Source: an uncultured Lachnospiraceae bacterium
Lineage (GTDB): Bacteria; Bacillota; Clostridia; Lachnospirales; Lachnospiraceae
Assembly: GCA_902476265.1 (NCBI GenBank)
Contig: CABSCP010000030.1
Span: forward strand, 1-58,772
Length of the DNA: 58,772 nucleotides
Direction of reading: 5' to 3'
Notes under the pieces: model-generated
Told to the model about the DNA's origin: nothing
The model's database searches: none
Seen by the model: only the letters and a program-made list of their open reading frames with translations
In this document: positions 35,375 through 43,614 of the stretch, piece by piece
How positions within the stretch are numbered: position 1 is the stretch's first letter
Layout of the letters: each line of letters opens with the position of its first letter
Translations under genes and position numbers: made by a program

Positions 35375-36844
35375 ATGGAGACGAAAAATATTCTCTGGAT
35401 TTTGTGCGATCAGTTCCGGTTTGACACATTGAGCGCACTGGGACATCCGGTGGTGGAAACACCGAATTTGGATATGCTGGCACAGGAGGGCGCCATTTTT
35501 ACATCCGCCTATTCTCCCTGCCCCAGCTGCATCCCGGCAAGGGCGTGCCTGTTCACCGGCCTTATGCCGGAGCAGACCGGATTTTACGGGTATGAGGACG
35601 GGCATGAGTGGAACTTTGAAGGGATGCTGCCCAAGGTGCTGGCGGAGGGCGGCTATCAGACCCATTGTGTGGGGAAAACCCATTTTTTTCCTCAAAATAA
35701 GCACTGCGGCTTTGAGGGCATCGATTCCTATGAATGCTGGCAGCGGCTCACCGATTGGTATGTGGATGACTATGAGGAATGGCTGCGTGAAAAAACGGGC
35801 GGCAGGCTGGACGAACGGATGACCGGACTGGATGACAACAGCTGGAATGCGCTGCCCAGCGTCCTTCCCGAGGAGCTGCACAATAATACCTGGGTGGTGA
35901 CAAAAGGGTTGGAATTTCTGCGGAAAAGAGATCGTACCAGGCCGTATTTTCTGACGCTTTCTTTTCACCGGCCCCATCCGCCCATCGATCCGCCGCAGCG
36001 TTTCTGGGATCTGTACATGGAAAAAACGTGTGATCCTCCTGCTATCGGAGAATGGGCCCATGTCCATGACAAACCTGCGCCCGGCCTGCAGGCCTGGGAG
36101 GGCAGGCTTTCCCAAAAGCAGCTGACCCGGATGCGGCTGGGCTATTACGCACAGATCGCTCACATTGACAGCCAGATCGGGCGGCTGCTCCGGACGTTAA
36201 GGAGCCGTCGGGATTTGCCGGATGTGATCCTGTTTACTGCGGATCACGGGGAAATGCTGGGAGATCATCATCTGCTGCGGAAAACTTACGCCTATCAGGG
36301 CAGCGCCGCAGTCCCGCTGATTCTCTGGGAAAAGGACAGGCGCTGTGCAAGGCGGCCGGATCTGCCGGTAACCTTGTGCGATCTTTACCCCACCACCCTG
36401 GGGTATGCGGGCCTTCCGGTTCCCGGAGACCGGCGGGGACTGGATCTGTCTGATATTTACCGGGGCAGGGATTTGATCCTGGCGGAAGGCGGCAGAGGGG
36501 GCACAGCCGGGTACAAGGGACGGGAATGGATACACGGAGAACATGCCGCCTGTTACAGCAAAGAGGAAGCCATGCAGTTTCTTACGGACGGAAAAGAAAA
36601 ATATATCTGGTTTACCGCTACGGGAAAGGAGCAGCTGTTTGATTTGAGAAAGGATCCCTATGAGTGCTGCGATCTTTCCCAAAAACCGGAAGCACGGGAA
36701 CGGCTTCTGATCTGGAGAAAGCGGCTGACGGAGGAACTTTGCCGCCGGGGGGACAGATTGTCCGACGGCAGCAGGCTGCTGCCGGGTTGTCTTCCGGCGG
36801 TGGGAAAAACAGGCGGGAGGAATGAATTATGCCAAAACAAATGA
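35375..36844 (+). CDS. Sulfatase 2 (Cys-type, CIPAR)
   Basis: A 489-residue type I sulfatase with active-site motif CIPAR (Cys52), where Ala replaces the usual Ser; CxPxR remains compatible with formylglycine formation. Other core segments are ILCDQFRFDTLSALGHP, FHRPHPPIDPP and TADHGEMLGDHHLLRK. Cytosolic by sequence. The end overlaps the next sulfatase by 16 bases. A distinct sulfate position from sulfatase 1 is likely given the low similarity between the paralogues. Confidence 0.9.
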   Translation: METKNILWILCDQFRFDTLSALGHPVVETPNLDMLAQEGAIFTSAYSPCPSCIPARACLFTGLMPEQTGFYGYEDGHEWNFEGMLPKVLAEGGYQTHCVGKTHFFPQNKHCGFEGIDSYECWQRLTDWYVDDYEEWLREKTGGRLDERMTGLDDNSWNALPSVLPEELHNNTWVVTKGLEFLRKRDRTRPYFLTLSFHRPHPPIDPPQRFWDLYMEKTCDPPAIGEWAHVHDKPAPGLQAWEGRLSQKQLTRMRLGYYAQIAHIDSQIGRLLRTLRSRRDLPDVILFTADHGEMLGDHHLLRKTYAYQGSAAVPLILWEKDRRCARRPDLPVTLCDLYPTTLGYAGLPVPGDRRGLDLSDIYRGRDLILAEGGRGGTAGYKGREWIHGEHAACYSKEEAMQFLTDGKEKYIWFTATGKEQLFDLRKDPYECCDLSQKPEARERLLIWRKRLTEELCRRGDRLSDGSRLLPGCLPAVGKTGGRNELCQNK

Positions 36845-38328
36845 TTTTTATCATGACGGACACTCAGCGGAAGGATATGCTGGGCTGTTATGGAAATAAA
36901 GCCATGATCACACCGAATCTGGACGGGCTGGCGGCTGAGGGAATCCTGTTTGAGCGGGCCTACACGACACAGCCGGTCTGCGGTCCGGCCCGGTCCGCCA
37001 TTTTTACGGGTCTGTATCCCCATACAAACGGCTGTATTGCCAATTGCATCGGCCTGGAATCCACGGTGAAAAACGTGGGACAGCGGCTGCAGCATGAGGG
37101 CATCCATACGGCCTATATCGGAAAATGGCATCTGGACGGCGGCGATTATTTCGGCAAAGGCGTCTGCCCGGAGGGCTGGGATGAAAAATACTGGTATGAC
37201 ATGCGCTGCTATCTGGAGGAACTGACCGAAGAAGAGCGGGTGCGGTCCCGAAGGAGCGCATCCGTTCTGGAAGGGGATGGGATAACGGAGGAGTTCACCT
37301 ATGGATACCGCTGTGCCGTCAGGGCGGAGGAGTTTTTAAAACAACACGGGAACGAAGATTTTTTCCTCGTCGTTTCTTTGGACGAACCTCATGACCCGTT
37401 TCTTGCGCCTGCAGAATATGCAAAGGAATATGAGGATTACGAACTGGAGGACAGGGATAATTTTTATGACTCTCTGGAGGGGAAACCCCTGCATCACCGC
37501 CTTTGGGCGGGAGAGGCCCTGTCTGAGGACAGGAGCAGCGGCTATCGCAGGAAGGAACCCCTGTTTTTGGGCTGCAATACCTTTGCGGACCGGCAGATCG
37601 GCAGGGTACTGGATGCCTGGCGCGCCCATGCGCCGGAAGCGCTGGTGATGTACACTTCCGACCATGGGGATATGCTGGGATCCCACCGCCTGGAGGCAAA
37701 GGGCCCGGCCGCTTATGAAGAGATCACCAATATTCCTTTTATCCTGGCAGGAAAACAGGTACAGGAGCGGGGGGCGGTGAACGAATATCCGGTTTCCCAT
37801 ATCGATATTGTGCCCACCGTACTGGATTATTTTAAAGCGTTTCCCTACAAAATGCTGCCGGGGAAATCCCTTTTGGGAGTGCTTTCCGACAGCAGAAAAA
37901 AGATCCGTGATATGGTATTTATGGAATTTGGGCGTTATGAGACAGCCCATGATTATTTCGGTGGTTTCCAGCCCATGCGCTGTGTGTTTGACGGACGCTT
38001 CAAGCTGGTGATCAACCTGCTTTCTTCCGATGAACTGTATGATCTGCAGGAGGATCCCGGAGAAATGCACAATCTGATTGAAGCAAAAGAGCCGGAACAG
38101 ATCAGGGACAGACTCCATGACCGGCTGCTCACATGGATGAATGAGACCAGGGACCCTTTCCGGGGATACTCCTTCCGGTGCAGGCCCTGGAGAAAGGACG
38201 CAGCGCCTGCCACATGGAACGACAGCGGAATGACGAGACAGAAAGAAGCGGATTATGATGAAAAGCAAGAGCTGCGTTACATTGACGGACTTTTGGCAAA
38301 CCCCGCAAGCTATCCTGTGATCCGGTAA
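36829..38328 (+). CDS. Sulfatase 3 (Cys-type, CGPAR)
   Basis: A 499-residue type I sulfatase with motif CGPAR (Cys51) and the segments IMTDTQRKDMLGCYGN, SLDEPHDPF and TSDHGDMLGSHRL. ATG 36829 has GGGAGG upstream. It is the last gene of the importer/GH123/sulfatase operon and is followed by a terminator. Three cytosolic sulfatases in one unit imply a substrate with several sulfate positions or linkages. Confidence 0.92.
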   Translation: MPKQMIFIMTDTQRKDMLGCYGNKAMITPNLDGLAAEGILFERAYTTQPVCGPARSAIFTGLYPHTNGCIANCIGLESTVKNVGQRLQHEGIHTAYIGKWHLDGGDYFGKGVCPEGWDEKYWYDMRCYLEELTEEERVRSRRSASVLEGDGITEEFTYGYRCAVRAEEFLKQHGNEDFFLVVSLDEPHDPFLAPAEYAKEYEDYELEDRDNFYDSLEGKPLHHRLWAGEALSEDRSSGYRRKEPLFLGCNTFADRQIGRVLDAWRAHAPEALVMYTSDHGDMLGSHRLEAKGPAAYEEITNIPFILAGKQVQERGAVNEYPVSHIDIVPTVLDYFKAFPYKMLPGKSLLGVLSDSRKKIRDMVFMEFGRYETAHDYFGGFQPMRCVFDGRFKLVINLLSSDELYDLQEDPGEMHNLIEAKEPEQIRDRLHDRLLTWMNETRDPFRGYSFRCRPWRKDAAPATWNDSGMTRQKEADYDEKQELRYIDGLLANPASYPVIR

Positions 38329-38350
38329 AAGTTGATAGAGACGATTGTGA

Positions 38351-38380
38351 AAAACGGCGGATTTCCCGCCGTTTTTTCTT
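38351..38380 (+). terminator. Intrinsic terminator of the sulfatase operon
   Basis: AACGGCGG/CCGCCGTT stem with a short loop and a TTTTTT tail. Confidence 0.9.
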
Positions 38381-38408
38381 TGACAACCGATATACCCTAT
38401 GTTAAACT
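38380..38408 (+). promoter_or_regulatory. Promoter of TPR gene (and glgB)
   Basis: A consensus -35 TTGACA (38380-38385), 17-bp spacer, -10 TAAACT (38403-38408). The leader of about 110 bases contains a small hairpin TACGT/ACGTA near 38450. Confidence 0.75.
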
Positions 38409-38527
38409 TAGTAAAGTGAAAAAGTGGGGGAGTTTACCCTGTCGATGTTTACGTAATAACGTATTTGTATCGCATTGCAGGCCGAACATTAAAATCAGGA
38501 TAAAATGAAATTTATGAGGTGAGTACC

Positions 38528-41368
38528 TTGGATAAGTATGAATACAAGCTGCGGCTGGAAGAAATTAAGACGCTGAACAGGAAGGGCCGTTTTCAGGAGG
38601 CCGCCCAGACGGCGGACACCATAGACTGGACAAAAGTGAGAAATGTCTCCACGCTGGGCATCATCAGCGATGTTTATAAGATTAACCGGAGATTTGAGGA
38701 TGCGAAGGATATTCTTCTGCTGGCGGATGAGAAGAGTCCCCAGAACAGAAGGATTGTTTATGCGCTTTGCGATCTGACCATCAAAATGGGACAGGTAGTG
38801 GAAGCGGTGGAGTACTACAAAGAATTTGTACAGCTGGCGCCCAACGATAACAGCAAGTATATCCTGCTTTATAAAATATATGAGGCCCAGGATATCAGCC
38901 TGGAAGAGCGCATCGCAGTTTTAAAAGAGTATAAGAAGCGGGAATATAATGAAAAATGGGCCTATGAGCTGGCTTTTTTATATCATCGGGTAGGATTGGC
39001 TACGGAATGTGTGGAAGAATGCGATCAGCTCATTCTTTGGTTTGGAGAAGGGAAATATGTGACCAAAGCGATGGAACTCAAAAAGCTCTATGTCCCTCTT
39101 TCACCTGCACAGCAGCAGGCTTATGACCGGCTGTTCGGCCACCGGCAGGAGCCAAAGGAAGCCCCCGCGGTAAAGGAGGAAGAGCAGAAACAAAAGCAGC
39201 CGGAACCGTCCGAAAAACAGGAGAAGCAGGAAGAAGAACTGGATATCCAGGTAAAACCCATGGATATGGGAAAATACAACACCATTAATCTTCAGGCGGC
39301 GCTGGCGGAGAGCATGAAGGAAGTGCTGGAACCGGAGGACGCCGGAACAAAGAAAGAGCCCGTTTTTGGGAAGCCGGAAGCGGCAGAACGCTCCGCTGCG
39401 GCAGCAGCCATGCAGATGGCGCCGGAAACGGGAATGCACATGGTGCAGCCGGAGAATGCGCAGGAAGGCCGGATGGAACAGAATCCTTACGGAAGGAATG
39501 ACGTCCGCAGCCAGGAAGAGGTCTCCGAAATGATGCGGGCATCCGCAGACTGGGACGCACAGGCCACGGGACAGATTGAAGCGGGAGAGACGGAGATGGC
39601 GGCTTCCGGCGCCGGAAGACAGCAGTCCGGGCAGAGCAGCTTTTCCAAAACCATGAGAAAGCCGGAGGAAATGGAGCATCTTCTGGCCCAGGAATATGAC
39701 GGTCAGATCAGCCTGGCGCTGCCGGAAGACAAAGCTGTGGAGAAGCAGATCACCGGCCAGATGAATATAGAAGATGTGCTGGCGGAATGGGAACAGCTTA
39801 AAAAACAGAATGAAGAGAAACGCAGGCGGGAAACCAAACAGTGGATGCTTCAGCAGACGGGTTCTCTGTTTGAAGATTTTGACCATTTATCCAGGGACGG
39901 CGTTCTTGAAAAACTGCAGAGGGAAGAATCCCTTCCGGTAGAAACCGTACAGAGAGACCGGGTGGAGGATCCTTCCGCGCTGGGAGAAGTGGAAGAACTG
40001 GAAGAGATAGAGGATATAGAAGAACTGGAGATCCCTTCTTATGAACCCAAAGGGATGCCCGCGCCGGCCGCGCAGCCGGCGGCAATGCAGGAACAGTCTT
40101 CCGGGAACGGTCGCCAGACTTCGACGCCGGATCAGGCTTTTGCTGCCACACAGGACGCGCCGCAGTCCAGGATCCGTCAGTTCGTTCCGGCGCCGCAGCC
40201 TGCCGCTGTACAGGAACCGTATGCGCCGACACCTCAGCCTGCCGCAGCGCAGGAACCGTATGTGCCGGTACAGCAGCCTGCCCCGGCCCAGGAACCGTAT
40301 GTTCCCACACCTCAGCCTGCCGCAGCGCAGGAACCGTATGCGCCGGTACAGCAGCCTGCCCCGGCACAGGAAGCGTATGTTCCCACACCCCAGCCTGCCG
40401 CAGCGCAGGAACCGTATACGCCGGTACAGCAGCCTGCCCCGGTACAGGAGCCGCAGCCTCTGGCATCACAGCCTGCCCCGGTGCAGGAAACTCGGCCGCA
40501 GCCGGAACAGGAGGATTCCGTACAGGAAGAGTCTTCCCGGACGGAGAAAAAACAGCCGGAAGCGGCAGGAGATACGGAAGCATTTCAGGCGCGCATTTCC
40601 GAACAGCAGCTTCGGGAACATGTGCGCAGCATGACGAAGGAAGAAAAAGCTCTGTTCGCCCCTTTTGTACCGACCAAAGGCGCCATGAGACAGCTTGTAC
40701 AGGCCCTGGATATGCTCAGCCTTTCCGCGTTTACGGGAAATATGATCATTACCGGCGCGCCCGGATCGGATATGATGAAGCTGGCGAAAAACGTAATCCG
40801 CGAGGTGCGGGCATCTGACCAGAATTTTTCCGGAAAAATCGCAAAGATCAGCGGAGAAGTTTTAAACGCGAAGAGCGCAGAGGCAATTATCGCAAAAATT
40901 CCCAACGGAGCGCTGATCATCGAAAAAGCGGGCAAGCTTTCCGATGAGGGCACGGAAAATCTGTTTAAAGCCCTGAATCAGGAGCATACGGGCATTATCG
41001 TAATCCTGCTGGACAGCAAGCGGACCATGGAAAGGCTGCTGGAAAGAAATACCCGGCTGGCTTCCTGCTTTACGGCAAGGTTTGACATCGCGGCGCTGGA
41101 CAGCGGGACGCTGGTGAAATACGGGTGTCAATATGCCTATAATATGGAATATTCCATTGATGAACTGGGCAGGCTTGCGCTGCATACAAGGATTGAAGAC
41201 CTGCAGACCAGCACCCATGCGGTCACCATCGAAGAGGTCCGGGAAATTGTGGATGAAGCCATCGAGCATGCAAATAAAAAAACATTGGGTCATTTTATGG
41301 ATATTTTAGTCAGAAAGCGGTATGATGAAGATGATATGATTGTTTTAAGAGAGAAGGATTTTATCTGA
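38528..41368 (+). CDS. TPR protein with repeat linker and degenerate AAA-like domain
   Basis: A protein of about 946 residues in three parts. Residues about 1-200 are tetratricopeptide-like helical repeats (FQEAAQTADTIDW, VVEAVEYYKEFVQLAPND). A long charged and Pro/Gln/Ala-rich linker follows, with 13-residue repeats near 555-655. The last 250 residues look like an AAA+ core: NMIITGAPGSDMMKLAKNV at the Walker A position lacks the GKT/S, and GALIIEKAGKL at Walker B lacks Asp-Glu. It may bind partners without hydrolysing ATP. TTG 38528 is chosen because GAGGTG precedes it; GTG 38519 has no such site. glgB follows by 67 bp. I do not recognise a named family. Confidence 0.7.
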   Translation: MDKYEYKLRLEEIKTLNRKGRFQEAAQTADTIDWTKVRNVSTLGIISDVYKINRRFEDAKDILLLADEKSPQNRRIVYALCDLTIKMGQVVEAVEYYKEFVQLAPNDNSKYILLYKIYEAQDISLEERIAVLKEYKKREYNEKWAYELAFLYHRVGLATECVEECDQLILWFGEGKYVTKAMELKKLYVPLSPAQQQAYDRLFGHRQEPKEAPAVKEEEQKQKQPEPSEKQEKQEEELDIQVKPMDMGKYNTINLQAALAESMKEVLEPEDAGTKKEPVFGKPEAAERSAAAAAMQMAPETGMHMVQPENAQEGRMEQNPYGRNDVRSQEEVSEMMRASADWDAQATGQIEAGETEMAASGAGRQQSGQSSFSKTMRKPEEMEHLLAQEYDGQISLALPEDKAVEKQITGQMNIEDVLAEWEQLKKQNEEKRRRETKQWMLQQTGSLFEDFDHLSRDGVLEKLQREESLPVETVQRDRVEDPSALGEVEELEEIEDIEELEIPSYEPKGMPAPAAQPAAMQEQSSGNGRQTSTPDQAFAATQDAPQSRIRQFVPAPQPAAVQEPYAPTPQPAAAQEPYVPVQQPAPAQEPYVPTPQPAAAQEPYAPVQQPAPAQEAYVPTPQPAAAQEPYTPVQQPAPVQEPQPLASQPAPVQETRPQPEQEDSVQEESSRTEKKQPEAAGDTEAFQARISEQQLREHVRSMTKEEKALFAPFVPTKGAMRQLVQALDMLSLSAFTGNMIITGAPGSDMMKLAKNVIREVRASDQNFSGKIAKISGEVLNAKSAEAIIAKIPNGALIIEKAGKLSDEGTENLFKALNQEHTGIIVILLDSKRTMERLLERNTRLASCFTARFDIAALDSGTLVKYGCQYAYNMEYSIDELGRLALHTRIEDLQTSTHAVTIEEVREIVDEAIEHANKKTLGHFMDILVRKRYDEDDMIVLREKDFI
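40195..40490 (+). repeat. 39-bp tandem coding repeats (Pro/Gln/Ala-rich)
   Basis: About seven alternating 13-residue units of the types PQPAAAQEPYVPT and QQPAPAQEPYAPV. They lie in frame in the TPR protein linker; the near-identity at the DNA level suggests recent expansion. Confidence 0.85.
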
Positions 41369-41435
41369 CGGCGGCGCCGGCTGTGAGGGGGCTTACCGCA
41401 GCAGGGCGCTGAAAAATAAAACCAGGGGGTTTACT

Positions 41436-43349
41436 ATGGCGAAAACAGAAAAAACACCGGAAAAAGTATTTATTTCCGAAGCTGACCAGTATCTGTTCGC
41501 ACAGGGAACGCACTATGACATTTATAAAAAGCTGGGTGCACATTTATCTGTGGAGGACGGAAAGAAAGGAATGATGTTTGCTGTCTGGGCGCCCCATGCC
41601 GAAAGCGTGCATGTGATCGGCAGCTTTAACGGGTGGGATGAATCGGCGCATCCCATGGAGAAGCTCGGACCCGGCGGTATCTATAAGACGTTTATTCCCG
41701 GAGTCGGCACCGGGGAAATGTACAAATTCCTCATCACAGCCAAGGACGGAAGAAAACTTTATAAGGCAGACCCGTTTGCAAATTATGCGGAACTGCGCCC
41801 CGGAACCGCATCCATTACCACGGATATCACGGATCTAAAGTGGAGCGACAGCAAATGGATGGAAGAACGGGATCAGAAGGATATGAAGAAGGAACCGCTG
41901 GCGATTTATGAATGCCATATCGGATCCTGGATGAAACATCCCGATTCGGAAGACGGGTTCTATAATTACCGTGATTTCGCGGAAAAGATTGTGGCATATC
42001 TGAAAGAGCTGAAATATACGCATGTGGAATTGATGGGGATTGCGGAACATCCCTTTGACGGTTCCTGGGGATATCAGGTGACAGGCTATTATGCGCCCAC
42101 CTCCCGTTACGGAACGCCGGAGGATTTTGCATACCTGATCAATACGCTTCACAGAAATAAAATCGGCGTGATTCTGGACTGGGTTCCCGCCCATTTCCCG
42201 AGAGATGCCCATGGTCTGGCGGAATTTGACGGAGAAGCCCTTTTTGAACATCCGGATCCGAGGCTCGGGGAACATCCCGATTGGGGTACCAAAATCTTTA
42301 ACTACGGAAAGACGGAAATCAAAAACTTCCTGATAGCCAACGCCCTCTTCTGGATCAAAGAATTTCATGTGGATGGGCTGCGCGTGGATGCTGTGGCGTC
42401 CATGCTGTATCTGGACTACGGCAAACAGGACGGCCAGTGGGTTCCCAACAAATACGGCGGGAACAAAAATCTGGAAGCAATTGAGTTTTTTAAGCATTTT
42501 AACTCTGTCATCAGAGGAACCTTCCCCGGCGTCATGACGATTGCCGAGGAATCCACGGCATGGCCTCTTGTGACCGGAACCATTGAAGAAGGCGGCCTTC
42601 ATTTTACCTTTAAGTGGAATATGGGATGGATGCATGACTTCTGCGAATATATGAAGCTGGATCCTTATTTCCGGAAAAACAACCACTATTCCATGACATT
42701 CGCCATGACCTATAATAATGCGGAAAATTATATTCTTCCGCTGTCTCATGACGAAGTGGTGCATCTGAAATGTTCCATGGTGAATAAGATGCCCGGGTAT
42801 CAGGCGGACAAATATGCGAACCTCCGGGTGGGCTACACCTATATGTTCGGACATTCCGGCAAAAAGCTGCTTTTCATGGGCCAGGAATTCGGTCAGGAGA
42901 GAGAGTGGAGCGAGGCCAGAGAACTTGACTGGTTCCTGCTGGAGAATGACCTGAACAGTGGAATGAAAGAATATGTAAAAGAACTGCTGTCCATGTACCG
43001 CAAGTATCCCTGCCTGTATGAGATCGATAATGACTGGTCCGGCTTTGAATGGGTGAATGCGGATGATGCGGAGAGAAGTACATACAGCTTTATCCGTAAG
43101 ACCGCGGACGGCAAAAAGAACCTGCTGTTCGTCCTCAATATGACGCCTGTGGAGCGGAAAGAGTACAGTGTCGGCGTACCGAAGAAGAAAAAATATAAAC
43201 TTGTTTTAAACAGCGCAGAAAAACGGTTTGGCGGTAACGGAGAAGAGGTGCCCGCAGAGATTTCGGCCACAGTGGAACCCTGTGATTATAAACCATACCG
43301 GATCACCTTTGATCTTCCGGCTTACGGAGCGCTTGTGTTTGCATTCTAA
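41436..43349 (+). CDS. glgB: 1,4-alpha-glucan branching enzyme
   Basis: A 637-residue GH13 branching enzyme that makes alpha-1,6 branches in glycogen. The N-terminal CBM48 domain (AVWAPHAESVHVIGSFNGW) is followed by the barrel with YECHIGSW, GLRVDAVASMLYLDY (nucleophile D318), TIAEESTAWP (acid/base Glu, about 371) and LSHDEVVH (third carboxylate), and a C-terminal beta domain. Other glg genes are absent from the window. It follows the TPR/AAA-like gene on the same strand, so the two may be co-transcribed from the promoter at 38380. Confidence 0.96.
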   Translation: MAKTEKTPEKVFISEADQYLFAQGTHYDIYKKLGAHLSVEDGKKGMMFAVWAPHAESVHVIGSFNGWDESAHPMEKLGPGGIYKTFIPGVGTGEMYKFLITAKDGRKLYKADPFANYAELRPGTASITTDITDLKWSDSKWMEERDQKDMKKEPLAIYECHIGSWMKHPDSEDGFYNYRDFAEKIVAYLKELKYTHVELMGIAEHPFDGSWGYQVTGYYAPTSRYGTPEDFAYLINTLHRNKIGVILDWVPAHFPRDAHGLAEFDGEALFEHPDPRLGEHPDWGTKIFNYGKTEIKNFLIANALFWIKEFHVDGLRVDAVASMLYLDYGKQDGQWVPNKYGGNKNLEAIEFFKHFNSVIRGTFPGVMTIAEESTAWPLVTGTIEEGGLHFTFKWNMGWMHDFCEYMKLDPYFRKNNHYSMTFAMTYNNAENYILPLSHDEVVHLKCSMVNKMPGYQADKYANLRVGYTYMFGHSGKKLLFMGQEFGQEREWSEARELDWFLLENDLNSGMKEYVKELLSMYRKYPCLYEIDNDWSGFEWVNADDAERSTYSFIRKTADGKKNLLFVLNMTPVERKEYSVGVPKKKKYKLVLNSAEKRFGGNGEEVPAEISATVEPCDYKPYRITFDLPAYGALVFAF

Positions 43350-43381
43350 GAGATTTTTTGTATGATAATTGTCTGGAACAG

Positions 43382-43422
43382 GGAAACGGAGGAATCGGCA
43401 AAAGCCGCCTCCGTTTCCTTTT
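43382..43422 (+). terminator. Intrinsic terminator after glgB
   Basis: Eleven-bp stem GGAAACGGAGG/CCTCCGTTTCC with an inner CGGC/GCCG helix, followed by TTTT. Confidence 0.88.
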
Positions 43423-43532
43423 CTGTTACATTTACGGATATTAGACGGAATAAAATTTTTAATATTTAACTAATAAAATTACTGTGTCGAACAAAGCTGT
43501 TCAAAATATCACAAATTTAGTCAAAATGCTAA

Positions 43533-43561
43533 TTGAATCAAAAAACGCAATATGCTATATT
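43533..43561 (+). promoter_or_regulatory. Promoter of the adhesin gene
   Basis: A -35 TTGAAT (43533-43538), 17-bp spacer, -10 TATATT (43556-43561), in an AT-rich intergenic stretch. Confidence 0.65.
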
Positions 43562-43614
43562 TACACACAGAAAAATATAACCTTTTTGAAAATTGAGAAA
43601 TGGACGGTGGGGAA

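Noticed and set aside
35078..36163. 361-residue reverse-strand frame across sulfatases 1 and 2
   Set aside because: Antisense to conserved sulfatase sequence and without recognisable motifs.
38519..38530. GTG 38519 as start of the TPR gene
   Set aside because: That GTG is itself part of the GAGGTG ribosome binding site for TTG 38528, and no site lies before it.
40195..40490. CRISPR or minisatellite of non-coding type
   Set aside because: The 39-bp units are in frame and code for Pro/Gln/Ala repeats of the TPR protein.
41835..42854. 339-residue reverse-strand frame inside glgB
   Set aside because: It lies wholly within the clear glgB gene and shows no domain.
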